From: Allacma fusca
Lineage: Eukaryota > Arthropoda > Collembola > Symphypleona > Sminthuridae
Assembly (NCBI GenBank): GCA_947179485.1
Contig: OX359247.1
Location: forward strand, 5,175,060-5,239,059
DNA: 64,000 nt
Reading direction: 5' to 3'
A model generated the notes under the pieces. The model worked only from the letters and a program-made list of their open reading frames with translations, did no database searches and was not told the DNA's origin. A program made the position numbers and the translations under genes. Positions 48,001 to 63,000 of the stretch are shown here, piece after piece. Every line of letters starts with the position of its first letter. Within the stretch, counting starts at the first letter, position 1.

Positions 48001-51000
48001 GTACAATCCAGGTACATATCTAAATACATATGTATATCTAGTCATATGCTTTGAACTGTTACAAACAGTCGCTTCTCCGACTCAAACTTATTCCAGGACT
48101 GGAAGAAATGGTTTCTGAAGGAGTGTTTAAGGCTTTAGGAACTTCATGTATTCATGAAGGAGAAGTCTGTATACATACGTGTAGGTGTATAATAGGGATA
48201 TTCAAGAAGTGTATGAAGTCTACCAAAATCTCTGCATCTTTTACAGCTTTTATCTGGAGAAGAGTCAAGAGAGAGAGAGAGAAAGGGAGAGAAAGAGAAT
48301 AAAAAGGAACGGTTTTACCACCACTTTCAAGGATTAGCTTGTTTTAGCAACTGAAGCATTTCTTTTTATATATTTTGATGAAAACCAAATTTTTTTTAGT
48401 ATCAAACTTGACTTTTAAAGACAGTTATGTATACGGACATGTATAGATACTTTATCTTGTCATGTTTAATATACCTGCAGAGCGTATATTTCCTCCCATA
48501 ACCCATGAAAAAGGAGAACAGAGATATCTTTTGAAAATAAATGGAAGACAGGCCTTTCCGTTTCCTATCAGCAGTCTGTCAGACTTTTAGTAGTAGATTT
48601 CCAGAGTTGAGTCCTGTTGGTACTGATGGCGGTGGTGCTCAAAAAGCTCATATTTTACTTTTAAACTAGAAAACTTAGACGGAGAGTGGTAGTTGGTAGG
48701 GAGCCTTGTGTGTATAATTATTTTTATATCCAGCTCAATGTATACCAAAACTGGGCTAAAAGGTCTTAGGGGGATTTTTCGCTCAGGAAAAAGTTGAAGA
48801 TTTTCGAGTGGCAGGATACTGGAAAATGAAATGAGTTTGAAACAAGTACGGAAATAGCAAAAGACAAACGTCAACGAGATAGCGATGAATGAAACCAGAG
48901 TCAGAGTAAATGTAAATGGTCTATCATTTATTTCCACATTTGTTACATTCTCTCTCTGTCTGTCTCTCTCTCTCTCTTTTCTCTCATTGAGTAAAGTACA
49001 CACGTATCTCTCTGCTGCTCCGACCATTATATATAAACATTTTATTCCTTACAAGCAGCGCAGTCTACTGTACTCAAATAATTGATCCTTACAGTCTAAC
49101 CTGTTTAACACAGTTTTTCCCTTCCTATAGATACATCAATGTTTACACAACTTATACTTTTAATACATGTTTTAAGTCTACAGTCCCACAAAATATTTCC
49201 CTTCCTCCCTCAACCTCAGCGACTACAAATTATATACGAAAATCCTAATTTTGCTCCCTCACTTCCCTGGCTTACTGTAATTCCGAAAACTTGTGTAGGC
49301 CAAAGGAAGGGAAAATAAAGCTTTAAAAATTCCTCAAAGATTTTGATACCAAATGGGGGAGTCTGTAGTAATTGTTAGAGCTGTAATAATTATTTCTGGG
49401 TGGAATGTTGTAGAGGGTAGGAGAAAAAATGTGTCGGGGTACCTTTTGTCAAAAGCCCGAAGAGTCTAGTACTGTCAGGGGAATGTTCACACTACTGTTC
49501 TGTAGCAGCCTGTCGAACATTAGCCCGTAATTTTTCTCGAGTGTGTATGTAAACAGTGGGTTTTGTCAAGGAATTTTTATGAGAGAAATTGGTTCATTAT
49601 TTACGGGAGGGAACTGAACAGTGGAGAGGGCTACAGTACACTCCTTTCCCTTCAGGAATGGTATTTTTTTGGTGTTTGTTTTGAAAAGCAATCCGTACAT
49701 TGTACAAATGCCAGGATGGGATTTTAATTCTGGAGCAAGTTTCCGCTCCGCCCTTTTTTCTTCTCGTGTTTTGACTTCTTTTCTTAACTTGCTATTTGTA
49801 ATGGTATGCTTATGCATGGTCGAAGCCATTTGTAACCGGAGAATTAATGCGTTCAAGTGCAAATAACTAACGTGGTATGTAACATACTCATATCCCTGAG
49901 CGTCTCATACCCATGTACTTATAGATAGATAGATACATCCATACATACAAATAACACTGGAATTGAAAGTTTTCATGTACATATGTAGATACACATGGGC
50001 AGAGGACATATTTCTGTTAGAATTCGTTAAAAGAGGTTCGGGAGCATGGTTGTGAGGAGTAAATTTATTATCGCTTTCTTATCGTAAAGACGTCATTTGT
50101 GCCTTGCATCGAGGGGATGGCAGGTTTATCTTGGGAAAATGTTGATCTTACTCGGTTTTTCATTTTAGAATTTTATTACAGTGTGATGAAGTAGGAGTCC
50201 TGACTTTTAAAAAGTATGTCCTGGTTGTTGGTTTTGTTGCATCGTTGCTAATCTTCTTCACTCGTCAACTCTGGCTTATCGATTCGATGGTGCCATATGG
50301 GAGGAATTCTCTGCGTTGGGTTTTCAATTTTCAAGAGATCAACACGCTCCCGCAATGTTTGGATTTTGAGGGCATGCTGGAGGAACAAATGGGGCTGGGG
50401 CGGGATGCTCCTACAACTACTAGTGTAATGTGTCGAGAGAAATAGAATTGGGAAAGGAGATAGGGAGGGGACGAAAATTTAATTTCCGATTTGTATAGTA
50501 GTAGTAGGAGTAGTAGTAATAGTGTATGTATACCTATCCCTTATTTTTATATGAATGTTTGTCTACAGAGAGCTACATTTTTACATTTCTGGTCGACGGA
50601 ACACACAAGACAGTATGGAAGTCTTTTGTGTGTTGTTGTTAAGTGCTCATGTAAGTTACATGATGTAACAGCTCCAAGAACTCTGATGGAATTGGAGGGA
50701 GGAATTGGAATAAGAAAAGCGAAACTTTAGGAAGTGAGTGGACTACTGTATACCGTCATTGTAACCAAGTGAGGAGGTTAGGGGATACTAATTGGTTGAA
50801 TTAGCCCATCTAAAAGTCAAAGAGAGTATTTATTGTGGGATAATGTTATAATAGGAAAGCATTTGCGACCTACTTCAAGCAACCTATTGTCTGTAGATAC
50901 TAATGCTCTCGAGGAGAGTTGTAAAGATACGACGCGCTCAGCATTATTATTGTATTAGCCTGCTCTCCTTTTATTCTTCCAGGTTTTTCTTTCCGTATAA

Positions 51001-53174
51001 TACACACACACACACACACGAGTCAGTGTGGCTCACTCAATGAGTATTTTTTCTTTTTCTTGAGTATAGTAGCCCAGGCATGTACAGCTCCAGTTTGGCT
51101 TGTAACGATACGACAATTACTTTCGCCATCCTCGTTCCAACTTTTCCACAGCTGCTGAGTCGCGGGTAAATGAGGAAAAGGAAAGCCCGGTTTTTGGCTT
51201 CAACTTCAACTTAATGGAATTCCGTCAAGATTGAGTATCTATGTATCTATGTATGTTCGTATGGAAGGTATATATCTATTTTCCCTCCAATTGTACTAGA
51301 AGAGGATAATAGATACGGACTCCCTAGGACTCCTGAAAGACAGGAGTGCATAGTGCGATGGTCGTAATTATACATATCAAATTTGAGTACATACATACCT
51401 CCATATGTACAGGCACGTTCGGCTTATGGACTATTACTTGACTCCCGAGTATTATTTTGTGAGAATAGAAAATTGCTCAAAGCTTACACTTGAAGCATTT
51501 TTCGGTTTCGTTTACTTTCCTGACAGTTTGGCCTGAATTCTGGAGGATGTCGTGAATAATGAATGAACCTATACTAGGTTATGGTGCTACTCGCTAATAG
51601 AAATGGACAGTCTTAGTGCACCTCAGGACTTTCCAGTAGTTACACCGACACTGACGTTAGTTTCGACGGGGCATATGTATAATTATACATATTCCATTGC
51701 GTAAGATAAGGTCTACTTAGGCTCTACAGTCCCAGGGCTTACAATGTATGAGCATACGAAACCAAGGAGAATTGTTAAGTGAATTCAAGTAGGCAGACAA
51801 TTTAGATCACTGAGTATGTATGTATATGGTGAGTGTAGTAAGTTTAAGTAAATGCATGTGTGCTCACAATTCACTGGACGACTGGATTGCCCACACTAGC
51901 CTGTCACTATGGATGACTCCCTCGTTACATCCCGCTTTCCTGGTTTGGGAATAGTAGATCAGACCTTGACCAATTAATAAATATCGGACAACTGTCACGT
52001 AGCAATAGTGGTCTCGGGTTTTCGGAATTAGGACTGTCCTCCTTCAAGCTTTCCTTTTCACCCGTGTGTTTTTGTTTCTTTCTCTTTTGTGTGAAGTTAT
52101 ACATAATTGGACTTACTTTTGACTAGCTTCTAGTCTAAATTACAGGAGAAGTTCCCTATGCTGTGTAGTTTCAGATTTGATGTCAGGAGCATATATGTAT
52201 GTATGTATGCATGGACGTTGGGTCCTCATATTTGTCTCGCTCCATAATTATTGCACTCTCTGGTCTCATTTGGTTTTATGAGATAATTACTTGATTCATT
52301 ACTACCCCTCCAGGTAGATATGTTCATGCTGGAGGAATTTCTTAAATACTTGATACCACTTTTATGGACTAGCTTTTTTTATCTCTCGAGTGAATCCCTA
52401 CCCCCCGGGAAAATTATTGTCTTTCGGAATTTCACGCTCTGGTAATTGTGTCCCAATTTTTCAATGACATTTACAATTCTCATGGTAGGGCTACTAATTA
52501 CTGGCCTGTATCACTCTGATACATTTATTCTATCTAGGGTGCTCATTAGTATTTAATATGAATCAATAGAATTGTTACCTATAGATACCTGTCTCCCTGT
52601 CCAGTATGTAGAGTAGAGCACGGAATAGGAATAGGAGTACAAGGTCCGGAGCATTAAAATTAATAGCTCAGTAGTTTCGGAGCCGTTGTGGCAGGTAGTT
52701 TTCAGGGGAAGGGCGTACATATGAGAGCTTCTTACAAGATATTGACGGTGATTTAGAGGGAGAGAGATGGGAATTTTTGCATTTCTATGCTTTGTTGTAT
52801 TATGTTTTTTTTTGGAGCATAAGGAATAAGTATAGAGAAACTGCAAGAGTGTCCTTGGGATTCGCTCTCCAGGTTGGTTATTTGGCAAGTTTTGTCCTCC
52901 TTTCCCCTCCTGGCATTTGCATATAATGGATGTGAGGCAGGTCTTGAGACACTTAAGAGACATAATTCTTCCTCCCTTTTTAAAATATAAGCACATTATT
53001 TGCATTTTTATGAACCAGTGCTTGACAAGGTATGTTTTTGTAGCTACTTCGACGTTTTTTATGGGAAATCTGAGTTATTCTCTGGGCTCTTATATGCATG
53101 TAGGAATTCCTATAAGTCACAATGTAGAAGATCTTATGGGATGTGTCAAAATCTGGAGAGGGACATTCTCGTAT

Positions 53175-53240
<66 letters not shown>

Positions 53241-54042
53241 GTATATGCACTGGTGCTTGCGAGGCTGCAAGTGACATCAAGAAATAAATAGCTCCTTTTA
53301 GTAAGTAGACTTCGGGACGTGTAAAAGTTACGGGGAAATAAAGGCTGACGTAAAAGGGTTGCTTAAATGCTGTAGTTTTCTGAGGACGACCGAGGATGTA
53401 AGTGGGGGGATAATCGGTGATGATTTTCTATTTGGATAATGACCCTTTCTGTGGGAATGCAAAGTGCCTTGCAGCAGGTCCCATAAAAATGTAAAGTGAA
53501 GGAATAGCTTCTGTCATAAAGATGAGGAGCGGAGTTTAGACAGAGAAAAAAAACGTTTCAATATTTTTCATTTAAGAGGGGACTGCGTGCGTCTTTGACG
53601 GAAATCACCATATTTAAAGTCATGAGAAATCATTATGTGGCAGGGTGAGTGCTGGAGGGGAGGGAGCAAACGACCAAGAAAATAGAATTTCCACTCATCT
53701 ATGGAATGTAAATGTGCTCATTGGGATTCGGATAGATTTCCTTCCACCGTAACCCTGCATATAGATACATATGTATGAATGGCACATGGATAAGTATCTA
53801 CACAGTATACAATAGTGTGGCAGTCTTCCGCGAAAAAAAAAAATTGTGGGGATCTGTGAACGGAATAGCTGCATCTATACACAAGTCTGCTGGTCATAGG
53901 AGCAAACCCATTAGTTATTCAACGGGGTGGATGTCACTATAGCCTGTTATCATACGTGCTTGTTCCATCTCCTCGTAGATCTCTGTGAAAATATACACAA
54001 GTGTGAGGTGCTGGGACTGTTATCCTTTACAGTAGCAGGTTC

Positions 54043-54088
<46 letters not shown>

Positions 54089-57000
54089 GATCTTAACTAT
54101 TGCTCTGGGTTCCTCCTGTTTAAAAATCTTATGTACACTACACTCCCTGTGGACTGTGGATATACTTATAAGATACCAGGGGTTTTCTGTTGTAGAGAGG
54201 AAAGCAAGGTGAACGAGACTGCACCAACATCTGAACGACATTATATAAGATAAAGGGGAGAGCTGCTAAGGTGTTTTAAATCCATTTAGGATTTCTACAA
54301 CTCAACTTTATTCTCTGCACTGTGTGTCATCTTTTATTTATTTTGTCATGCATTATTCCCTTATTTTATTTTTTGTCTGAAAACAACAGTCCGTGTACAA
54401 ATATACACTCTTGAAGTCCCCTGTCAAACTGTCATTGCTCCATGAATAAACATTTAAAGCTCACTACTAACATGATTTACACATTCAGTGACTTTTTGGG
54501 GTGTAAACATGGTCGTGTGCTCTGGTGCCTTCCGCTGCCGTGTCACCGTGTTTAAAATCCTAATGCAGAGGGAAAGATAACCCAGGACTTGTTTCCTCAT
54601 TTGTTGTTGAGCTATATTTATTTGTTCATCGTACATGTAACAGTAGAGATGTAAATCTACTATTGGACAGTCACTGCTACAAACAACTTGTAGGAGAGAA
54701 AAAAAAACCCATGAGAAAAAAAAAATCACCTTCACACACCAGAGTTTTGACAGGGAAATAAAATGGAGATTTAATTGAGATTCAACCTTTGTTTTTGATG
54801 GATACTCCATGAAATTAGAATTTTAAAATATCCCGAGACGTGCTCAATTGTGACGACGGCCTGCTCTTCGGTACAGCTTGAAATTTAATATTTCTGAGGG
54901 GACTCGATCATCCTGATGGAAACTGTGGTGGATGGTGCTGCAGTGAATATGAATCCCCTGTAATTGGAATTTATTCCTTTCGAATGTAAAGATACAGAGC
55001 ACGTTGTCTGTACGTCTGTCTGTATGTAGATACACAAATACAGATACTGGGTACGGTGTGATGTGTGATTGGTGTGGGGAAAAAAAAGTTTTTGAGACAA
55101 ACATATCTACTCACAGGGAAGCTACCAGCACGTGTGCAATTATATGTACGAGCTTGATATTTACGTACATATGTATGTGCATATGTGCTCAGAGCACACA
55201 TACACATACACACACACACATATATATCAAAGTGTAATTGTTCCTGTGTGTGCAGTTGAAGAGACAAAAAAAAATTATGTATGAGCTTCTAGACACTGGA
55301 AGTAAAGGTTAATGCATACATATAGGTGTAATTTTCGTACGGTGTGTAATAATCATATATTTATAACGAAGCTAAGCGAGGTAACCCAGTTTTGTTTTGA
55401 TTTCACCTCATTTCCCTTCCGAGCGGTTCACCCTTTTGTCTATATGACTGCACGTTGATTGTATGTGTTTGTGTGAGGTGGAAGAGCAGTTGCTACTCTC
55501 AGCATTTACATATCCCGTGCCATTGACACATTGTTATAAATATTGGTAATCGACATGTCGTCCTCGTTCATTCGGTTGTCGGAGGTTCCCCTGGAAAGTT
55601 CTCAGCCCAATCATTTGAGTGTCGCGAGCGATACCTTACCTCTGGACTTTGAGTGTATTTCAATTGACGAGCCCGGTGGTGATTGTTCTTGTGATACAAG
55701 TAGTCGTAGAACTGGTTCCAGTTCCCTTCCTGACTCTCAAGTGAATTCCGTAGTGACAGACTCGACTTCAAGGAGCAGTGGTGAGAACCTTGCTGAACTA
55801 CCAATTACCAGTAGTTCCTCGATTGTGAACCTCATCACGATGAGGGACGATAAAGGTGGGATTGTCAACTGGAGCTCACTAGATAATGTGACTCCAATTA
55901 TAACCATTACGATTGATCAAGTGTCCTCGGATGAGGACTCCGAGGCGGGCTCCTCATCCGTCTTTTACGAGACGGGCTTCTCGGACAAAACGGTCACGAT
56001 GGCCACGGCATACGAGAATATTATTGATCCGGAGCAGGATCATAATTCAGACCAGGAGCTGGTTGACTCGGATGCGGACCTTCATCCCACTTGTGACTCG
56101 GGTGATGATACTACGGGTTCACAGGATGAGGAGGCACTACAGGATGAGCCCGTGAGTGACGGAGACGGAGATGCCTCTCTCCTCTCGCCCCCACATAAAT
56201 CGAAATTAAGACGTCTCAATTCATCGACACTCAGTCAGAGTAACCTCTCGGATATTTCCGAGTCGGAGACCGAGAATGCTTTGAAAGTGGAGGAACTTAG
56301 ACCTAAGAGGAGAAATACATTAGCAGATATTTTTAGATGGTATGTTTCCTCTCTGTGCCTCTCTCTCTCACTCACTCTCTTTCTCTCTTTACATTTATTT
56401 CTAAATGAATGCTGTGTTTGTACCATTCTCGTTTTTAGTAATCTAATGTATTTCCCCGTTTCCCGTACCAGCCCAGCTTTTATGAATTTGTTAAGTTCAT
56501 CCGTCATGGTAGAGAAGTTAGTTGTGCAATTTATTTAAATTCGTCAATTTACATCTTTGATCCCAGGATAAATACATACATGTACACGGAATGCATGTAT
56601 GTGTACAATTTAAAAACTAATGATTCGACTACACACTAATTTATGTCATGAAAGGAGCCAATTATTCCTCCGTGCCAGAGTCCCTCAATAACTAACTACC
56701 TGTATACATGAGTTTAATATTCCTTTTCATTTAGGAATTTTTTTTTTTTGCAGTAGATTTTATTGCAGCGCATCAATCCCCCCTAAAATTGTTCATGGCA
56801 AAAAAAAAATTATTATATGTTGAAATGTATCCACATGGAACTCAGGCTCCGTCACAAAAATACTGGAATGGGTGCTACAGTTTAAAAATATTCTTTGGTA
56901 AATTTGGTAACAGCTTGTACTTTCCTCTATAATATATCCGACATAAATACTGTGTATACATATCCATCCTAGGATCTGTCTACATACGTGCAAAAATACT

Positions 57001-60000
57001 CCACACCAAGAGAACTAAATACTGGTGATTTGATACTTGAGCAGGGTATTATGTCATGGCAGTGACAAAATACTTTTCACTTACACTTGTGTCTGTCTCC
57101 TTGAGTGTACTGCCGAGAGCCAGGGAACATATGTACAAGTATTGTGGGGATTGTTACTTCCATAACCAGCACATGCGAGTACGTCCCTTAATACCTTATC
57201 CTATGTGTGCTACTTCCTATGGCTATGTTATATATAATATAATATTAAGGAAGATTGTATAATTGTACGTGAGAGTAAATACGTACATACATGAGTGAGC
57301 GTTTAGAATATAAGTACTTGACATATGTGGCTATTCGAGTGTACATACGTGACTATGATGTATCCACACTTATAAAATTCATGTATATTCTTTCATACAT
57401 ATATACATATGAGTATTAGCATTGGAAAGACATTCTACTACATATGCACAAAAAGCCCATACTTTGGACTCCATTGGGCCTGTAATGTATTTTGGGCATA
57501 GGAATACGAATACGTACATTTCCGAATTATAAGCAAAAACAGAGTTGGTTTTTGTGGGGATTGAGCACGATCCCGTAAATTTCTGACTGTGAGGTTGTGG
57601 TCGCAGATCGATGCTGATGTCTTTCTCTATGCACTACTTTTCTTCTTAGCACGCCATACGTAAAAGTCTCTGGACCCTGTTCCAAGTTGCTTCTTTATCA
57701 CGTCCGTGTATCTCTTGTTCATCTCTCCGCTCGAAGATAACATGCTAAATTCCGTATATACCGTCGAGCGTGCACACTCCCCTGCCAACTCAGCACGTCT
57801 CTTCGGAACATGCCCTCTGGTATTTAAGTAGCTATAGGTGCTTAAAAGCTCTCTGCCTCTTTCATCCGGAACCATAAATCCTATCTATTGGTATGGATCA
57901 TGAAAGGAAGTCTGGGAAGATGATAAATACGGGAATATTTTACTGGTGGAGAGATACGCGGGTTTCTTAATGAAATGTGGTGTCTTTTTCTCAAGCTCAT
58001 GTGTCATCATTATACAAGATGCTTTACTTGAGGGTATCCGAGCCTTACAGCTATATATGATTTTAATAATACAGTACTCTATGTATCTTTGTTCCTGTTA
58101 CTGGCTGACCTGACGCCTGGAATATGAAGACTAAATTTATTTTCCAATGTTTACAGGTTAATAGAGTCGGACTCGAAATCCTTTAATTCACTCCCAGGAG
58201 CTAATAATGGACACTCCCGAAAGAGTTCCGACACGTCGGAGCTTTCCTTTGGCCAAGGGTCGGACAAGGCTTCGGAGGAAACTGAAGAAGACTTATGGAT
58301 CACTTGGGGCCGGATCGTCAATGAGTGGGAAACTTACTGGAAGAAGAAGAATCAGATCGTTCGCGTGAGTTTCTTTTTTTTTTCTTCCGTGTTTTTTCCT
58401 CCGTCTTATTTTCATGGCTCATGCTATACTACTCCCTTTTTCCTCATTTTCATGCTCCAACAGCTCCGAAGCTGGATTTGAAGTGCCGTAGCTTGAACTA
58501 GATTTCCTACACTCTATTTAATTAGCAGTTTCTATTCCCTCTGTAGGAGCTCTCCGGCTTCCGTTCCATGTAATTATATTCTCTATACATATGTATGTAA
58601 TCTGGAAATTCCCTGCTTCTTGATCCTCTGGTCATTACGCTCTATCTTTTCTTTGCGGGTCATCGTTAGGGCTTTACTCTCAAGGAAAATATTTGATTAG
58701 GGACGTTAGACTCCGTACATGTACATACATATGTTTTCCTGGGAAAATATTAGATGAGGGAAATGACTAGATTTTTATTATTAGTAAATTCCACACCTCC
58801 GTACCTACTATATACTATCTATCTACAGACTCCAAGGAGTCTTCCTTGGATGTAATGGATTTTCCTAACTTTTGTCTTCTGATATGAGATTTTTTTCTTC
58901 TTCTTGGGGGTAAAAATCCTATTGTACTTAGCCTAGCCATGTGGAGCTCATGGAGGATAAGTGTAACTCACCAGAAGTTCCCTTTCATTTTGAGAAGATA
59001 TTGGATAGTTCTTGGCTCCTGAACTATTTCCCATCAATTGTGGATTTAATGCATTTCCTACATGATTTATTCCCTTGGGGTTTTTCAGGATCTGGTGAGG
59101 AGAGGGATACCACATCATTTCCGTGGAATCGTCTGGCAACTTCTTTGTGGGGCTCATGACTCTCCAGACAAAGCAAAGTATGCAGACTACATCAAAGCCA
59201 CTTCCGCCTGCGAGAAGGTAAGCTGGACTCTGATACTTGAGAGTAATTTTTCTTGTGATTAAAATTAGGTATAGGTTATGTATCTACGGGATACTACATT
59301 ATTTCATATTTGACAGACCGTTCCTTCTTACTGGAAAAGATTACATCATGCTGACATTTCCCCCTTTTTTTGAATTATTTCCTGTCCAGGAATTTTTATA
59401 CATGTACATATATCTATCTATGTTGACCACTTATGGAAATTGTTTGGGCATAGGACCCTGTATGGGAAATTGGGAGAGAATATATGTAGTTATGGTATCG
59501 AGTAACGGTGTACGTATGGAACTTACATGGGAGGTAAATAAGATCAAGTTTCCAAGTTGCAGGTCAAAGTTTCCGTTTGACTGCACCCACTTTTCTCTGA
59601 GAAAGAGCTACACTCTAGGTACATATAGTAATTCCTTGGGAGCTCAGGATTTTTTTCTCTTGTGTATGTAAGGACTCAGGCTCTTATGTATCTATGTTTA
59701 TATGTTCCCTGTCGCAGGTGCTTGTATTTCTATATATGACTATTACGTGTTGGCCGGACATACTATACATTATACAAATGTATGTGGAGCCCAAAGAGAG
59801 AGAGAGAGTAAGTTTACGGGAATTGTCAAACTATAGAGGAGCATTAGATTCATGTGAATCTGTCCATGGACAGGGAAAGCTGGAATTTTTTATTCTTTCA
59901 ACTTTCCCCGTATCTTGTTTTGTAGAGTAGAGTTGTCGTAATGGGAAAGTTGAAGTAAAATATCTACGGGCTGGAGTTTTACAGAGGAAAAGTTTTACAT

Positions 60001-63000
60001 TGTAAATACTTAAGCATTGCCCCTAACTAACTGAACTCGTTTTCTTGAGTCTAAAGTGTGGAAGTACGTTACTTTATGCCTCCACTCATAAAATTGTTCC
60101 GGGTGTAGAACGTAATGCTCAAGTGTACGTGTTTTATTATTTTACTCGTTTTTTAAGGTAGCCTCTTGCAAATTGTATGCGAGGCAAGGAAACAAGGATG
60201 CTTTTGCTCCTTCTTTTTTTTTAACTTCCCTCCCACACTCCCTGTTGTAAACCAAAAGATGTAAAATTGGGAAATCCTAGAAATTGCTACTGCGGGGTTT
60301 TCCCTCCGAGTACAAGGAAAAACTGTTTCTTTCCAACTCCAGCTGGTCTCTCGGTAGTATTTATATGGAGCTAGATATACATGTGTACTAATGTACTTTA
60401 TATGTGTATCTCTTATATTTAGGGTCATCTATAATAATCCCAAACTTATGTATGTATATAAGCACAAATAGGTATCTATACCTACATATCTTCCTACAGA
60501 AGTTCAGACCTACCTTGTAAATTTTGTCCCGTTCTTGTAAACTCGAACTCGCAAATAATCTGTGAAACTTTTGTCAGTCCGCTTTTCTGCAGAGTTCCCA
60601 TTGGTCTGCACATCCCTAGGAACAGTTTCCTTGGAGTAGGGAAAGAGCAGGGACTCATGTGTCTCGATCTGCTAACATCTGTGACGGAATTGAATTAACT
60701 TACATTGTCACACATATTAAATGCAGATACGGAGAGTGCAATGTGTAACTCAAAATTGTATCTGTACAAATAGAGTACTTGTGTCCCTCTCCTTTGAGGA
60801 TAAGTTCAACACTATAGGCTTACTTGTACTATAGGTCAGGAGCTCGGGATTCTGATGTAGTCATGTTATATGTATGTATGTATCTGTGTACGTATGTACA
60901 TATGTACAACTGCCTGTGTCTGAAATGTACGTATGTATATGTCTCTCTGGGTAAAAGGAATCTTTAGCGAAGATTTTCTCTCCAGACAACTCACAAACAT
61001 CTCCGCTTTCGTGGATTGTATACAGTGTGTGCATATTACACGATCAAAGTTTATTGAAAGGAGGACACTTCTCAAGTGTACAAAACCCCACGGATGTGCT
61101 CGTGCACTAGTGAGTCTAATAAAAGCCAGTATCACTGGAAATTTCCTGGGATCCTTTTTTTTTCTCCAATTTTTATCCACGAATTATCGATCCAATTCGA
61201 TCTGAATACGTACAGTTGCATTCCTTCATTGGATGGACGCCTGTACTATTTGATTCAGTTTGAAATTCTAAACATATTTTGCTCTGTATCAGCCCAGCCA
61301 TCGACCAGTTCGCAAAGAACTGGCAATTCCTGTATACGGACATAGTATATGACTAATTACACGGGGGGTACTACTAGTAAATGTATGTAGAGCTGGAGAG
61401 GATCGTACTATATTAAGGGAGTTGGTGTAAGAGTCAAATTGAATGATGCTCCTAAGTACCTCCATTAAAATATTTGCGTGCTGAGGTCCTTAGCTGTGGT
61501 TTAGTAGCTGACAAATTAATTCAGGACGCTCGTATGTACTCGTCAGGGAAGATTGAGGAATAAGATTGGAAAATCCTAAAGTTTAAACTATCAGCATACG
61601 GACTAACCTCTGAGACGTACTCCTTGCTTACAGTATGACCACAGAGGAGATGATGTAGGGAGTCATCTCCTACGCTTCAATTTGCAACTTGCTAAATGTA
61701 CAGAAATCCGTGGGAGGATGGCATTGTTATAAAAGCTTGGGGCATAGGAGGTTCTTATCTCTCTTAAAATATGCAGATTACAAACCTAAAGTTGGTATAG
61801 CAGGGGGCATGGACGTCTATTTCCCACACAGATGTATGTTTTTCATGTGCATACTGTAGATACGAAACATACATATTTATTATGCATGTACGGGTAGAGA
61901 TCTATTATGTATGCATTCTCCACGGTGTGCACAGAATGGCTAATGGATGTTGGTGTAGAGTCTGGGTTCTAAATACACACTCGGAATTCTTCCATCCCTC
62001 CATCGCCCTCACAGATTAAATTTGCCCATACTTGTTCCATTTGGAATTTCGGAGGAAAATCTGATACATTAAGTGAGTGGGAGTGTGTAATAATACTGCA
62101 GAGTAAGCTGTCGAGAAGAGGCAGGAGCCGCTGTAGAGAAGGGATCCTGTCAGGCCCCAAAAAGAAGTCGAGTATTTATGTAGAAAGCACTTTGGGTTGT
62201 AGTCGTCAACGGCGTATTCATAATTTTCCGTCTCTGACGTGCGAGAGGAACTTTTCTGAGAGCTAGAGAGAAAGATAGGAGTTTCATTGTGTGGGGTACA
62301 CCTTTTCCTGACACACCGGTGGTAGTTACCATTCAGCTGGGTATACAATGTTCCGAGCTACATATACTCAGAGTGTACGGGACCATTCGAGTTAGAGCCT
62401 CAATGTGAAGTGAACCTTTGTAATAAAGTGAACATGAACAAGGATTTTAAATGGAGTCGGAGAAAATGGAAGTCCTATGATAATTACTATATATGGAGAC
62501 ATGGAGGCGCGTGTGAAACACACAAAGATTATAGTGTAGCGTGTAGTAGTCCTGTACTGTATGACATTTTACTGTCAGTCACTCCGGTCATGTACGAAAG
62601 TACAATGGACTCGTTTTAATGGAAAATCTTGATATCACGTACATTCCTGGGGGCCTTTCCATACAGAATGTATTGCCTCAAATATATATGCTCTCTTTGG
62701 GTTTGTTTATCTTCTGGTGACTGTGTAATCATATTACTACATATCTGTAGATATTGCAATATCATTACACCATATTTTGTAATTTAAATGACATGCACCA
62801 CTGCACCATGAAATTTTCGGACCCAGTAGCTGACTATTGAAGAGAATTCTATCCATTTGGTCTTAACTCAAAACTAAATCACAAACTGGTTCTGTTTTTG
62901 ATGGCAGGCAGATCCCTGGAACTATGTACGTACATACAAGTACATACATGAGAGTACTGAGAGTTGCAAAAAGTTGTGCGGAGACAATACATGTTTCAGG

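Larger units (their letters stand above)
38857..55554. other. Long Evi5 intron (5' part), no nested gene supported
   Basis: Sequence of moderate AT content full of microsatellites: (CT)n 41948-42020, (CATA)n 44476-44513, (AC)n near 46575, (CT)n near 47583, (AC)n 51002-51019, (TC)n 53176-53238, (GA)n 54047-54084, and many short GTACATACAT clusters. Long frames here are mostly microsatellite translations. No exon with matching phase and splice context was found. Confidence 0.5.

Noticed and set aside
52553..53005. 150-codon minus-strand frame
   Set aside because: No domain, no splice context and composition like the rest of the intron; length alone is not enough in a 64-kb window.
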